Shown one piece after another: positions 44,085 to 52,763 of a DNA stretch of 64,000 nt; within the stretch, counting starts at the first letter, position 1; each line of letters starts with the position of its first letter. This DNA comes from VMCP01 sp964408945 (GTDB lineage Bacteria; Bacteroidota; Bacteroidia; NS11-12g; UBA955). The stretch is from positions 96,941 through 160,940 of the forward strand of contig CAYPBJ010000002.1 of NCBI GenBank assembly GCA_964408945.1. The letters run 5' to 3'. Below the pieces are notes generated by a model. It did not search any database. It was given only the letters and a program-made list of their open reading frames with translations, and had not been told where the DNA came from. A program made the position numbers and the translations under genes.

Positions 44085-44906
44085 TTAGTATAATATTCGC
44101 GCATCGCCATGTTGAAACGCCAGGATTTCACCGTCTATCTCTAAAATAGCTCTTCCATTTTGGTCTACACCTTTAAATATTGCTTCATGAATTTTGGCGT
44201 TGGGAGTGGATATTTGAACGTTTACGAGCTCTGAAAAACGCCAAAGGCTTTGTTCAAAGTAATGATGTATTTTTTCAGTTTCTCGGGGGATGTTTAATGC
44301 ACGTTCAAAAATAAATTCAGCCAATGATTGGCCAAATTGATGAAGGTCTTCAATTTTAAATGTATTAATTTGATTCAGGGAAATTCTTTTTTCAATATTC
44401 TCTGCGTTTTCTGATTCTGTTGGATTGATGTTAATGCCAATTCCTAGAATAAATAATTTATCGTGGTTTTCTTTGTTGATTTTATTGGAAATTATTTCAG
44501 GTGCTTCTTGGAAGGGTAGAACTTGCATAAGAATACCAGCTAGTTTTTTGTCTTGACAAAGTAAATCGTTGGGCCATTTTATGAACAGTGGCTCTTCGCA
44601 ATGACGTTGCAGGTAAGTGCAAACGAGGGTTGTGATATGCTTGTTAACGGCCACCCAGTCGAAGGTTTCGTGTTTTGAGCTGATTTTAAATCCCAAGGAA
44701 ATAGCCAATCCGTCTTCGGGGCCCATGTCCCAAGAATGATTGCCTTGGCCTTTTCCTTTGGTTTGATTGAAGGAGTAAATGCCGTACTGATTGGTGGTAA
44801 TTCCTTTTTGGAAAAACTGAATTAATTGGGTCTGCGTAGACTCTATTCTTGGGGCATAATATAATTTTTCGAGGACTTCCAATGGGTTTGTGTTTATTTT
44901 GCACAA
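44085..44906 (-). CDS. birA: Biotin--[acetyl-CoA-carboxylase] ligase, short form
   Basis: BirA attaches biotin to the biotin carrier protein of acetyl-CoA carboxylase. Up to 273 residues: RIESTQTQL at the substrate strand, TKGKGQGNHSW (GRGRxxRxW equivalent, about residue 50), LFIKWPNDLLCQDKKLAGIL and GIGININ. There is no N-terminal repressor helix-turn-helix, so it is a catalytic-only ligase. The start is uncertain: TTG at 44906 gives the longest form and TTG at 44882 is the alternative; no ATG is available. It is divergent from rsfS with only 11 bases between the start codons as annotated. Confidence 0.88.
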   Translation of the reverse strand: MCKINTNPLEVLEKLYYAPRIESTQTQLIQFFQKGITTNQYGIYSFNQTKGKGQGNHSWDMGPEDGLAISLGFKISSKHETFDWVAVNKHITTLVCTYLQRHCEEPLFIKWPNDLLCQDKKLAGILMQVLPFQEAPEIISNKINKENHDKLFILGIGININPTESENAENIEKRISLNQINTFKIEDLHQFGQSLAEFIFERALNIPRETEKIHHYFEQSLWRFSELVNVQISTPNAKIHEAIFKGVDQNGRAILEIDGEILAFQHGDARILY

Positions 44907-44917
44907 AATAACAGCAA

Positions 44918-45283
44918 ATGAGCAAAATAAAAACGGTAGATTCAGAAGCGATGGCGGCGGTGGCAGTTCAAGGATTACAAGAGAAAAAAGGGTTAGACAT
45001 AGTTACAATAGATTTAAGAGGACTAGGATCAGCATTTACTGATTTTTTTGTGATAGCGCATGGATCATCGAACAGACAAATTGATGCATTAGCTGATAGC
45101 GTAGAAGAAGAAATGCGTAAAGTTCTAAATGAGCGTCCAACGCATAGGGAGGGTTCAGATGTGGCAGAATGGGTATTGTTAGATTATTACAATGTGGTGG
45201 TACATATTTTCTCAAAGCCTAATCGAGATTTTTACGCTTTAGAAGAACTTTGGGGAGATGGATTTGTAAAAAAGCACGATTAA
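44918..45283 (+). CDS. rsfS: Ribosomal silencing factor RsfS
   Basis: RsfS (121 residues) binds ribosomal protein L14 and blocks subunit joining in slow growth. Family signature: GLDIVTIDLRGLGSAFTDFFVIAHGSSNRQIDALADSVE, EWVLLDYYNVVVHIFSKPNRDFYALEELW. Length is normal. Promoter elements would have to lie inside the divergent birA 5' end. The tRNA promoter begins just after its stop. Confidence 0.95.
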   Translation: MSKIKTVDSEAMAAVAVQGLQEKKGLDIVTIDLRGLGSAFTDFFVIAHGSSNRQIDALADSVEEEMRKVLNERPTHREGSDVAEWVLLDYYNVVVHIFSKPNRDFYALEELWGDGFVKKHD

Positions 45284-45295
45284 AATAAAAATATA

Positions 45296-45326
45296 TTTGG
45301 GAAGTTAGAAATTCTTCTTATTTTTG
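45296..45326 (+). promoter_or_regulatory. Canonical Bacteroidota promoter of the tRNA-Glu/tRNA-fMet unit
   Basis: -33 TTTG at 45296-45299, 19-base spacer, -7 TATTTTTG at 45319-45326 followed by C. It predicts transcription starting about 10 bases before tRNA-Glu. Confidence 0.8.
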
Positions 45327-45342
45327 CAGCCCCAAGTAGCAC

Positions 45343-45414
45343 GGCCCGTTCGTCTATCGGTTAGGACACGTCCCTTTCACGGATGAAAGAGGGGTTCGAT
45401 TCCCCTACGGGCTA
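45343..45414 (+). tRNA. tRNA-Glu (UUC)
   Basis: A 72-base cloverleaf. Acceptor GGCCCGT pairs with ACGGGCT (G1-U72 wobble), the anticodon stem CGTCC/GGATG carries the loop CTTTCAC with anticodon TTC, and the T arm is AGGGG-TTCGATT-CCCCT. CCA is not encoded. Confidence 0.95.
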
Positions 45415-45419
45415 CGAAT

Positions 45420-45484
<65 letters not shown>

Positions 45485-45491
<7 letters not shown>

Positions 45492-45535
45492 CTAAGAGAG
45501 AAAAGTCGTCAATTATGGCGACTTTTTTTGTTTTA
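45485..45535 (+). repeat. Flanking repeat, copy 1: tRNA-fMet 3' end plus terminator
   Basis: A 51-base segment beginning in the acceptor stem of tRNA-fMet. It matches the segment at 48442-48492 at 43 of 51 positions without gaps. It includes a terminator with stem GTCGTC/GGCGAC (one wobble), extended by AAAA/TTTT, loop AATTAT and a T run (45501-45528), which ends the tRNA transcript. Confidence 0.8.
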
Positions 45536-45627
45536 CGCCCTTTGCTAACTCCTTTAAAATCAAGGAATAAAAGCAAAAATTAGGGCTATATGATTCAGTT
45601 CAGTTCTTTAACAAAATACAATAAACA

Positions 45628-46152
45628 ATGAAAATGAAAACCATATTTACAACCTTCGTTTTACTGCTTTGGTTAACGATGACCTCAAAAGCACAAACAT
45701 CTTATTCAGGAAGAGTTGAAACTGGGTATATGAATTATTTATACAGAACAATTACGGTTGACCCAGGCCCAAATTGGAAAGGCTATAACCTTGACAATAG
45801 GCAAAACGGTTTTAACTTCACATCCATTAACGGAGTGACATTTCAAGATAGAAAGATATTTACAGGAATTGGCTTGGGCTACTTGAATTTTGACAGTATA
45901 GATGGAGTTGCAATATTTGGAGATTTAGAATATTTACCATTTAAAAAGAGATTAACACCAATTTTAAATTTACGACTGGGCTATAATCATATTTGGAATC
46001 AATATGAAGGTGGGACAGGAACAATGCACACAGAATTTGGACTTGGAATAAATTATAAAATCAAAGAAAATTTTGGACTTTACATAAAGTCAGGAATCAT
46101 GTTAACTCAACAGTCATTCTTACTACCACTAACACTGGGATTTAGATATTAA
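45628..46152 (+). CDS. Predicted small outer-membrane beta-barrel protein (islet gene 1)
   Basis: A 174-residue protein with a signal peptide (about 1-22, ending SKAQ). The rest is alternating aromatic/glycine strands (FTGIGLGYLNF, LNLRLGYNHIW, FGLGINYKI, LPLTLGFRY) and ends in a C-terminal Tyr, as in outer-membrane barrels. No family is recognised. It is the first of three genes between two copies of a terminator repeat and looks more A/T rich than the flanking housekeeping genes. Confidence 0.68.
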   Translation: MKMKTIFTTFVLLLWLTMTSKAQTSYSGRVETGYMNYLYRTITVDPGPNWKGYNLDNRQNGFNFTSINGVTFQDRKIFTGIGLGYLNFDSIDGVAIFGDLEYLPFKKRLTPILNLRLGYNHIWNQYEGGTGTMHTEFGLGINYKIKENFGLYIKSGIMLTQQSFLLPLTLGFRY

Positions 46153-46307
46153 TTGTGGCAATAAAAAAGTAGCTCATGGGGCCCATTGATAATAGGCGAG
46201 GTTTCGTCATCGATTCACTGACTTGTGTTATCTGAATGTTCGGTGATATGAACAATCAAAAATTAATTATAACGTTAGTCAAATTAAGACAACCTAGAAA
46301 ATCATTG

Positions 46308-47588
46308 ATGAAATTTGTTAGACTAACCTTATTGACGATTTTATTTCTTACTCTCAAACAAGATAGTATTGCTTGTAGTGGGTATAAAATCACAATGGGC
46401 AATAAAACGTTCTTCGGTAGTAACTACGATGCTTGGTTTACAACACCTCATATTTGGTTTGAAACTGCACCAATTGAAAAATACGGTGCAGCATTTACAG
46501 GAGCAAGATTTGATGGAAAAAACGGATACGCACCGCAATCAGGAATGAATGAAATGGGTCTCGTTTTTGAAAGATTGGTTGCCTTCCACCCATTAAAACA
46601 GAGTTTTACAAATAGAAAGAAAATATCCAACCCGACAGTGTATTTGAAGGATATTCTTCATACTTGCAAATCAGTAGAAGAAGTAAAAGAGTATATCAGT
46701 AAATATGACCATAGTTATTTTATTGAAGACGTATTCATTTACGTAGATAAATCAGGTCGATATCTAATTGTTGAGCCATATTCTTTGACTATAGGAAATG
46801 AACCTACCTATGTTATCGCAAATTTTTGTCCTTCCATAACACCAAAACAAAATGCTAATAAACTTGGCAGATACCGAAACGGTGTAGCACGTATAAAAAG
46901 TGGTATAGACACTACGCTTGCCTATTGCACTGACTTGTTAAACACCATGCATGTTTGTAGAAAAAAAATTGGTGATGGAACTTTGATTTCTTCGATTTGG
47001 GACTTAAATAATGGCTCTGTAAACCTGTACTTTTATCACGATTTTAAGACAACCGTTCAATTCAATCTCAATGAAGAGTTAAAAAGAGGCGATCATATTA
47101 TTGCAGTAGAAACCCTATTTCCCCACAATCCTGAATTTGAGGAATTACGCATTTTCAAAACCCCTAAAGACAGTATTTTTATTGGAGTATTTATAGTTGC
47201 TTCTGCGGCCTTTTTTTTATTGACTTCAGTCTTCTTTCTTTTTCAGTATTTTAAAAAGCAAAATAAAAGGTATTCTTACATTCAATTGTTGCTCTTTCCT
47301 GTTGGCTTAATTTTGGTTTACTATATGATTGTATTAAGTGGAAGTGTTAAAGTATTTTATTTTCCTGCACCTTATAAAGATCCGACAAATGTTCTTGTAA
47401 GTTTGACTTCATACATACCATTTCTATTGCTATTACTTATTCTACCTTTTTCTTTGATTAATTATAGACTTTTCAAAAATAATAATTGGTGTAACTTGGA
47501 TTTAGGGCTATTTACCATAAACAACCTGATTTACATTATTCTCATTGGGCTATTTTCGTATTGGAAATTTTATGATATTTTCAAATAA
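46308..47588 (+). CDS. Ntn-hydrolase (linear amide C-N hydrolase-like) fused to a four-helix membrane domain (islet gene 2)
   Basis: A 426-residue protein. The chosen ATG gives a signal peptide ending DSIA, so cleavage would expose Cys (about residue 23) as the N-terminal residue: CSGYKITMGNKTFFGSNYDAWF fits the start of choloylglycine-hydrolase-like Ntn enzymes (Cys nucleophile, then GxNxD). NEMGLVFERL and FIEDVFIYVDKSGRYLIVEP are consistent with that fold. After about residue 290 come four hydrophobic helices, an unusual addition. A longer frame from 46236 would bury the Cys and is unlikely. Substrate unknown; bile-acid-like or acyl-amide hydrolysis is possible. Confidence 0.68.
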   Translation: MKFVRLTLLTILFLTLKQDSIACSGYKITMGNKTFFGSNYDAWFTTPHIWFETAPIEKYGAAFTGARFDGKNGYAPQSGMNEMGLVFERLVAFHPLKQSFTNRKKISNPTVYLKDILHTCKSVEEVKEYISKYDHSYFIEDVFIYVDKSGRYLIVEPYSLTIGNEPTYVIANFCPSITPKQNANKLGRYRNGVARIKSGIDTTLAYCTDLLNTMHVCRKKIGDGTLISSIWDLNNGSVNLYFYHDFKTTVQFNLNEELKRGDHIIAVETLFPHNPEFEELRIFKTPKDSIFIGVFIVASAAFFLLTSVFFLFQYFKKQNKRYSYIQLLLFPVGLILVYYMIVLSGSVKVFYFPAPYKDPTNVLVSLTSYIPFLLLLLILPFSLINYRLFKNNNWCNLDLGLFTINNLIYIILIGLFSYWKFYDIFK

Positions 47589-47675
47589 TAGAACGAATGG
47601 AAAGAAAATCGGCATATAAATGCAGTTTTGCAAAATAGCAGATTCATAGAAATATTTTTAATGAAAAATTAACGC

Positions 47676-48377
47676 ATGAAGAAACTACCAATACTATTGA
47701 TTGTTGTGATTATCCAATTCAATTTTGCAGTAATTGCTCAGAACAACGATTCTTTGAAAAGTAAGCAACACATCATTAATGTTGGTTTTTCCTTAAAGGA
47801 TGGCAATAAGAACTATGGTGGAAGTTTAAAATATGAATTTGCTAAAAACGATAAGACAAGTTTCGGATTTAAAACCCTGCTCTATAACAATCAATATTAT
47901 GACTATTCAGCAACGAGTTATTACATAAACGAACGACCTAGCTTGTATGGTATTTTTGAAGGAGTTATTACTAGATATTTAATGGGGAATATAGATAAAT
48001 CCAAAGCTGGGATATACTTAGAACTAGGGCTTGGATACCATTTGGATAAATCAAGCTCAATTATACAATATACGGGATTTCCCTCATTCAAAAATAAATT
48101 TCAAGCAGAAGGACTGGGTAGCACTTTAGCAATGGGAAGTAGATTGAGAATTGGACAAGGTGATTTATTCATTGAGGGATTGCTCGGTGGAATTCTTATT
48201 GGTCATTATTACAACAGATTTATTTTCCCTGCAGATTATCCAGGCTTATCAAGTGGTAATCCATATCCAAATAGCGGCCCTGACAAAAATGGCAGTGCTG
48301 TTGCTTTTGTTAATGGCTATCCATTTATTAATGATGGTCTAATTGCTTTGAATTTAGGTTTTAGGTGTAATTTTTAG
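47676..48377 (+). CDS. Predicted outer-membrane beta-barrel protein (islet gene 3)
   Basis: A 233-residue protein with a signal peptide (about 1-22, ending VIAQ) and strands rich in aromatic and glycine residues (GGSLKYEF, LYGIFEG, GIYLELGLGYHL, GDLFIEGLLGGILIGHYY), ending LNLGFRCNF with C-terminal Phe. No family is recognised. It lies 64 bases before the second copy of the flanking repeat. Confidence 0.65.
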   Translation: MKKLPILLIVVIIQFNFAVIAQNNDSLKSKQHIINVGFSLKDGNKNYGGSLKYEFAKNDKTSFGFKTLLYNNQYYDYSATSYYINERPSLYGIFEGVITRYLMGNIDKSKAGIYLELGLGYHLDKSSSIIQYTGFPSFKNKFQAEGLGSTLAMGSRLRIGQGDLFIEGLLGGILIGHYYNRFIFPADYPGLSSGNPYPNSGPDKNGSAVAFVNGYPFINDGLIALNLGFRCNF

Positions 48378-48441
48378 GATTGTCAAAAGTATTGAAAAGG
48401 CTAACATCTACCCTTCCATAAAAATAGAAATCACCTAATCA

Positions 48442-48492
48442 CCCTCTACTGAAAGAAAAAAGTCGTCAGCAGTGGCGACTTTTTTTGTTTTA
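48442..48492 (+). repeat. Flanking repeat, copy 2, with terminator
   Basis: Gapless 43/51 match to 45485-45535. The terminator stem GTCGTC/GGCGAC and the downstream T run and GTTTTA are identical; four of the eight differences fall in the 6-base loop (AGCAGT against AATTAT), the rest are in the upstream half. It ends 13 bases before the FkbM gene. Confidence 0.8.
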
Positions 48493-48505
48493 AATTTGCC
48501 ATTGA

Positions 48506-49198
48506 ATGTCTTCGTTTAATAATCTTAAGTTAAGAGTTAGGAATCAGTTGAGGCCAAGGCCTGATCTGAAAATTGGTGTGAAAATTTCCAAAACATGGCT
48601 GGGAGTAAGAAGTGCTGGTTTTTTTGTGCATTTACCTGTGTTGAATGCCAATTCAATCGTTTATTCCTTTGGAATAGGGGAAGATATTACTTTTGACAGG
48701 CATCTTATTGAAAAGGTGGGATGTAAAGTATTTGCTTTTGATCCCACACCGAGGTCAATTCAATGGTTAAGTGGTCAGAAACTGCCCGAAGGTTTTCAGG
48801 CTGCGCCCGTAGGGATATCCCCAGAAACTGGAACCATGAAATTTCATCTTCCCAAAAATACCAATCATGTTTCCGGTAGTTTAGAAGCTATGACCTACGT
48901 AGATGATAGCAACACCGTTGAGGTGGAGGTCAAAAAACTGTCTGATATTATGAGTGAATATGGGCACGAGCGTATTGATTTATTGAAAATTGATATTGAA
49001 GGGAGTGAATATGCGGTTTTGGATCAGGTTTTAGAGGATAACATTGACATTAAACAATTGGTGGTAGAAGTTCATGAGAGATATATTGAAAATGGGAAGT
49101 TGCTCACTACTAAAATGATAGAAAGTCTCAAGGCAAAAGGATATAAATTATTTGCAAAAAGCTTGAGTCGAGAGGAGCTTTCTTTCATTAAAATGTAA
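48506..49198 (+). CDS. FkbM family methyltransferase
   Basis: A 230-residue SAM-dependent methyltransferase. The SAM-binding region is SFGIGEDITFDRHLIEK (about 51-66) with FAFDPTPRS, and the family signature DLLKIDIEGSEYAVLDQVL is near residue 155. FkbM enzymes O-methylate sugars and polyketides, and in Bacteroidota are often in surface glycan loci. It is the first gene after the islet and close to the DUF1800/DUF1501 pair. Confidence 0.87.
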   Translation: MSSFNNLKLRVRNQLRPRPDLKIGVKISKTWLGVRSAGFFVHLPVLNANSIVYSFGIGEDITFDRHLIEKVGCKVFAFDPTPRSIQWLSGQKLPEGFQAAPVGISPETGTMKFHLPKNTNHVSGSLEAMTYVDDSNTVEVEVKKLSDIMSEYGHERIDLLKIDIEGSEYAVLDQVLEDNIDIKQLVVEVHERYIENGKLLTTKMIESLKAKGYKLFAKSLSREELSFIKM

Positions 49199-49265
49199 AA
49201 CTTAAAATAAAACTAGTTGTTCATCAAACGTTTCTGCGTTAATTGCGTCTAACCAATAAGCAATT

Positions 49266-50966
49266 ATGAATCGCAGAGAGTTCTTTAAACCCAAATCTGC
49301 ATCTAATCAAGTTGAAAATGCATTGATTGATGGTAATGATGAACCCAATGGTTTGTCAAAAAAAATAACTCGAAGAACCAACACAGGTATAGCTAAATAT
49401 CAAGGAAGTTGGGGCAGGCCGGAGGTTATTCATCTATTGCGAAGAACATTATATGGGCCAAGTTTAGGTGAGGTAAAAGACTTTGAAAAATTAACCTTAA
49501 GTCAGGCGGTTGATAAGCTGTTAGATACGAGCAATTACACTTTTGAGCCCCCATTGAATAATTATGGTAAAAGCACCGTTGACCTACAAGTAACATATGG
49601 AAAAACGTGGGTGAATGCCCCGTTTGATGCAAATTTAGAGCCTGTTAGAAAGAACAGTGTTAAATCATGGTTTTGGTCATTGGGGTTGAAAAATAATCAG
49701 TCAATCATGCAAAAAATGATGGTGTTTTGGCACAATCATTTGCCTGTACAAATGCTAGAAGTACCTGTAGCTGCTAATTGTTATTTTTATACAAAGGTTC
49801 TAAACGACTATGCTTTAGGCAATTTTAAATCATTAATTAAGCAAATGACTTTGGACCCGGCTATGTTGTATTATTTAAATGGTCGATTGAATACCAAAGA
49901 TGCACCCGATGAAAATTATGCTCGTGAGTTGCAAGAGTTATTTACTCTGGGTAAAGGACCAGACAGTAAATTTACGGAAGACGATGTCAAAGCAGCGGCC
50001 AGGGTTTTAACTGGTTTTACAATAAATTTCACAACTACGCCCTTTTCTACCATGTTTGTTTCTAAAAATCATGATACGGGAGACAAACAATTTTCATCGT
50101 TTTATTCAAATACGGTTGTAAAAGGTAGAACAGGATTAACAGCTGGTTTGGACGAGTTAGATGACTTGTTAAATATGATACTTTCAGTTAATGAAGTGTC
50201 AAAGTTCATCTGCCGAAGGTTGTATAAATTCTTTATCTATTACAAAATTGATTCTGATGCAGAAACAAACGTAATTGAGCCATTGGCTAAGATTTTTAGA
50301 GATAATAATTACGAGATTAAACCTGTTTTAAAAGCATTGTTAGAGAGTGAACACTTCTATGATAACTGGAATAGGGCATGTATGATAAAAGACCCTTATT
50401 CGCATGTGGCGGGATTTATGCGACAATGGGAATTAGAGTTGCCTGATGCAACAGATCATCAAAAATTGTATAAGGCTTATGGCTTTGGTGCAGCGTATAA
50501 TGCTATAACCCAAATGAACTTGGGCGATCCACCGAGCGTATCGGGCTGGGAAGCTTGGTATCAGGTGCCCTTGTTTCACAGAAGTTGGATTACCTCAGAT
50601 TCGCTTCCCAAGAGAAACGAATACCAAGATTATTTACTTTGGATTGGCCACAAAGTTGAAGGATTCAATATCAAAGTAGATGTTTGGAAAATCACCAAGC
50701 AGTTTAGTAGACCTAATTATCCGGATGATTTAATCAAAGATGCTGTAGAGTTTTTATTGCCTATGAGCTTGGATTCAACCCAAACAGCTAGTTTAAAAGC
50801 AATTTTACTTCCTGGTGGAATACCCGATTATAACTGGACAGACGAGTACAATGCTGCTGTTGACACTAGTTATCCAAATCACGCCTCGGCATTGTCAACT
50901 TCTACCTTGAAGTTGCAAAGTTTGTATAAAGCAATCATGAATCTTTCAGAATATCAACTTTCCTAA
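49266..50966 (+). CDS. DUF1800 family protein
   Basis: A 566-residue protein of the DUF1800 family, commonly paired with DUF1501. Signature parts: VIHLLRRTLYGPSLGEVKDF, MQKMMVFWHNHLPVQM, NYARELQELFTLGKG, AARVLTGFTI, RRLYKFFIYYKI and NLGDPPSVSGWEAWYQVP. The N-terminus MNRREFFKPKS looks like a Tat leader but no hydrophobic stretch follows, so export by Tat is doubtful. The DUF1501 gene follows 11 bases later. Biochemical function is not established. Confidence 0.9.
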   Translation: MNRREFFKPKSASNQVENALIDGNDEPNGLSKKITRRTNTGIAKYQGSWGRPEVIHLLRRTLYGPSLGEVKDFEKLTLSQAVDKLLDTSNYTFEPPLNNYGKSTVDLQVTYGKTWVNAPFDANLEPVRKNSVKSWFWSLGLKNNQSIMQKMMVFWHNHLPVQMLEVPVAANCYFYTKVLNDYALGNFKSLIKQMTLDPAMLYYLNGRLNTKDAPDENYARELQELFTLGKGPDSKFTEDDVKAAARVLTGFTINFTTTPFSTMFVSKNHDTGDKQFSSFYSNTVVKGRTGLTAGLDELDDLLNMILSVNEVSKFICRRLYKFFIYYKIDSDAETNVIEPLAKIFRDNNYEIKPVLKALLESEHFYDNWNRACMIKDPYSHVAGFMRQWELELPDATDHQKLYKAYGFGAAYNAITQMNLGDPPSVSGWEAWYQVPLFHRSWITSDSLPKRNEYQDYLLWIGHKVEGFNIKVDVWKITKQFSRPNYPDDLIKDAVEFLLPMSLDSTQTASLKAILLPGGIPDYNWTDEYNAAVDTSYPNHASALSTSTLKLQSLYKAIMNLSEYQLS

Positions 50967-50977
50967 ACATTCAAAAA

Positions 50978-52561
50978 ATGAAAAGAAGATCTTTTATTAA
51001 AGCGGCTGCAGCAAGTACTGTTCTACCCGTTAGTTTGAATGGTATGGGATTAAAGTCATTCCAAGAGTCGGCATTATTAACGGCCCTTGGGAAGCGTTCT
51101 TCCAACGGAAAAGTATTGGTATTGATTCAATTGAATGGGGGTAATGATGGCTTGAATACGATTATTCCTCTAGATCAATATTCCAATTTGACCAAGGCTA
51201 GGTCTAACGTAATCATGGATGAATCTAAAGTCATTAAGACTTGGGTTGATAAAGTGGGATTGCACCCTGGATTGGCTGCTTTAAATAACAAATTATTTGC
51301 TGCAAAGAAAATGAGTATTGTGCAGTCTGTGGGATATCCGCAGCCCAATTTCTCACATTTTCGATCTACAGACATTTGGATGAGCGCGTCTGACAGTAAC
51401 ACTGTTGTTACTACAGGTTGGATGGGTAGGTATTTAGATAAACAATATTCTGGTTTTCCTACAGGATATCCAAACGCCAATATGCCTGACCCGTTAGCGA
51501 TTCAGATTGGTCCTTTGGTTTCGTTGAACTTCATGGGTTCAAATACGAATATGGGAATGGCCATCACAGATCCAAGCACTTTTTATAATTTGGTTGATAA
51601 CAATGCGGGTAGCGTGCCAAGCACTCCTGCCGGTGATGAACTGGCCTACATTCGATTGCTTGCACAGCAAACCAATAAATATGCGACGGTAATTAAAGCT
51701 GCTGCGGCAAAGGGATCCAACAAATCAACCATGTATCCATCTGGAACTCGAATGAATTTGGGGGAGCAGTTGAAGATTGTTGCTAAATTGATTTCCGGGG
51801 GATTAAAAACACCGGTTTATATGGTGAGTTTGGGTGGATTCGATACACACAGTGCCCAAGTAGACTCTACAGACACCACAAAAGGGTCACACGCTGATTT
51901 GATGACACATTTAAGTCAATCGATTGCGGCTTTCCAAGATGATTTGGAGCTTTTGGGAGTGAGTGATAAAGTTGCAGGAATGACTTTCAGTGAATTTGGC
52001 AGACGCGTTCAAAGCAATGCGAGCGTAGGAACTGATCACGGTGCTGCAGCGCCATTGATGGTATTTGGCGATGGGGTGCAACCAGGTATAATTGGGAATA
52101 ACCCTAGTATTCCGACCACTACTACTGTGAATGATAATGTTCCCATGCAATTTGATTTTAGGCAAGTGTACGCCTCTGTATTAAAAGATTGGTTTGAATT
52201 GAGTTCTGCTGAGGTGAAGTCGATACTGGGCGCTGATTTTAATACCCTTCCCATTTTCAAAAATAATTCGGCGAGCATTGAAGATTTTGCTGATTTTATG
52301 ACTCAGATTTCTATTTCAAATGTGTATCCCAATCCTGCAGTTGACCATAGTATTGTGCAGTTTAGAACCGATGGTGGGGGTAAATTGAAATTGAGATTGT
52401 TTGACCCCTTGGGAAATTTGGTTCAGGAGTATTTTGATGAGGATTTTTCAGTGGGCACTCATGAATACAAATTAGACCTAAGAGGCTTGAAACCAGGAAA
52501 TTATATTTTGCAACTTAGGAGTAATGTAAAATCAGAGACTCAGGTTTTACAGAAACTTTGA
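50978..52561 (+). CDS. DUF1501 protein with Tat-type leader and T9SS C-terminal sorting domain
   Basis: A 527-residue exported protein. The leader KRRSFIKAAAASTVLPV carries a twin-arginine motif and a hydrophobic stretch. The sulfatase-like DUF1501 core shows VLVLIQLNGGNDGLNTIIP, SLGGFDTHSAQ and FSEFGRRVQSNASVGTDHGAAAP. The C-terminal ~80 residues (SNVYPNPAVDHSIV ... LRGLKPGNYILQLRS, VLQKL) match the Por secretion/T9SS sorting domain. Export through Tat and then T9SS to the cell surface is inferred. tatA is encoded at 31 kb. Confidence 0.9.
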   Translation: MKRRSFIKAAAASTVLPVSLNGMGLKSFQESALLTALGKRSSNGKVLVLIQLNGGNDGLNTIIPLDQYSNLTKARSNVIMDESKVIKTWVDKVGLHPGLAALNNKLFAAKKMSIVQSVGYPQPNFSHFRSTDIWMSASDSNTVVTTGWMGRYLDKQYSGFPTGYPNANMPDPLAIQIGPLVSLNFMGSNTNMGMAITDPSTFYNLVDNNAGSVPSTPAGDELAYIRLLAQQTNKYATVIKAAAAKGSNKSTMYPSGTRMNLGEQLKIVAKLISGGLKTPVYMVSLGGFDTHSAQVDSTDTTKGSHADLMTHLSQSIAAFQDDLELLGVSDKVAGMTFSEFGRRVQSNASVGTDHGAAAPLMVFGDGVQPGIIGNNPSIPTTTTVNDNVPMQFDFRQVYASVLKDWFELSSAEVKSILGADFNTLPIFKNNSASIEDFADFMTQISISNVYPNPAVDHSIVQFRTDGGGKLKLRLFDPLGNLVQEYFDEDFSVGTHEYKLDLRGLKPGNYILQLRSNVKSETQVLQKL

Positions 52562-52589
52562 TCTTTTTTATAAAAAAAAGAGGAAATCA

Positions 52590-52620
52590 TTTGAGGAATT
52601 CAAAAACTAATGTATTTTTG
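52590..52620 (+). promoter_or_regulatory. Canonical promoter of tRNA-Gln
   Basis: -33 TTTG at 52590-52593, 19-base spacer, -7 TATTTTTG at 52613-52620 followed by CA. Same spacing and same -7 sequence as the tRNA-Glu promoter. Confidence 0.8.
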
Positions 52621-52632
52621 CACTCCCAAAAT

Positions 52633-52705
52633 TGTCCGATGGTGTAACTGGCAACACGTCTGATTTTGGTTCAGAAGAGTCTAGGTTCGAGCCCTAGTCG
52701 GACAA
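52633..52705 (+). tRNA. tRNA-Gln (UUG)
   Basis: A 73-base cloverleaf. Acceptor TGTCCGA pairs perfectly with TCGGACA, the anticodon stem TCTGA/TCAGA carries the loop TTTTGGT with anticodon TTG, and the T arm is CTAGG-TTCGAGC-CCTAG. Discriminator A; CCA is not encoded. GatA suggests it may be charged by the indirect Glu-to-Gln route, but GlnRS elsewhere cannot be excluded. Confidence 0.94.
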
Positions 52706-52763
52706 CAACCAAAAAGATTTGATGATATCCGGGGTAAGCCCGTGAGAAAGTAAAATCCATATT

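Noticed and set aside
46153..46307. Possible integron attC site near the TAACGTTAG motif before the Ntn-hydrolase gene
   Set aside because: Only one core-like motif was found; no matching left core, no imperfect inverted repeat and no similar site between the other islet genes.
52562..52589. Terminator after the DUF1501 gene in the CTTTTTTAT/AAAAAAAAG stretch
   Set aside because: Only an A/T self-complementary run without a G/C stem; too weak to call.
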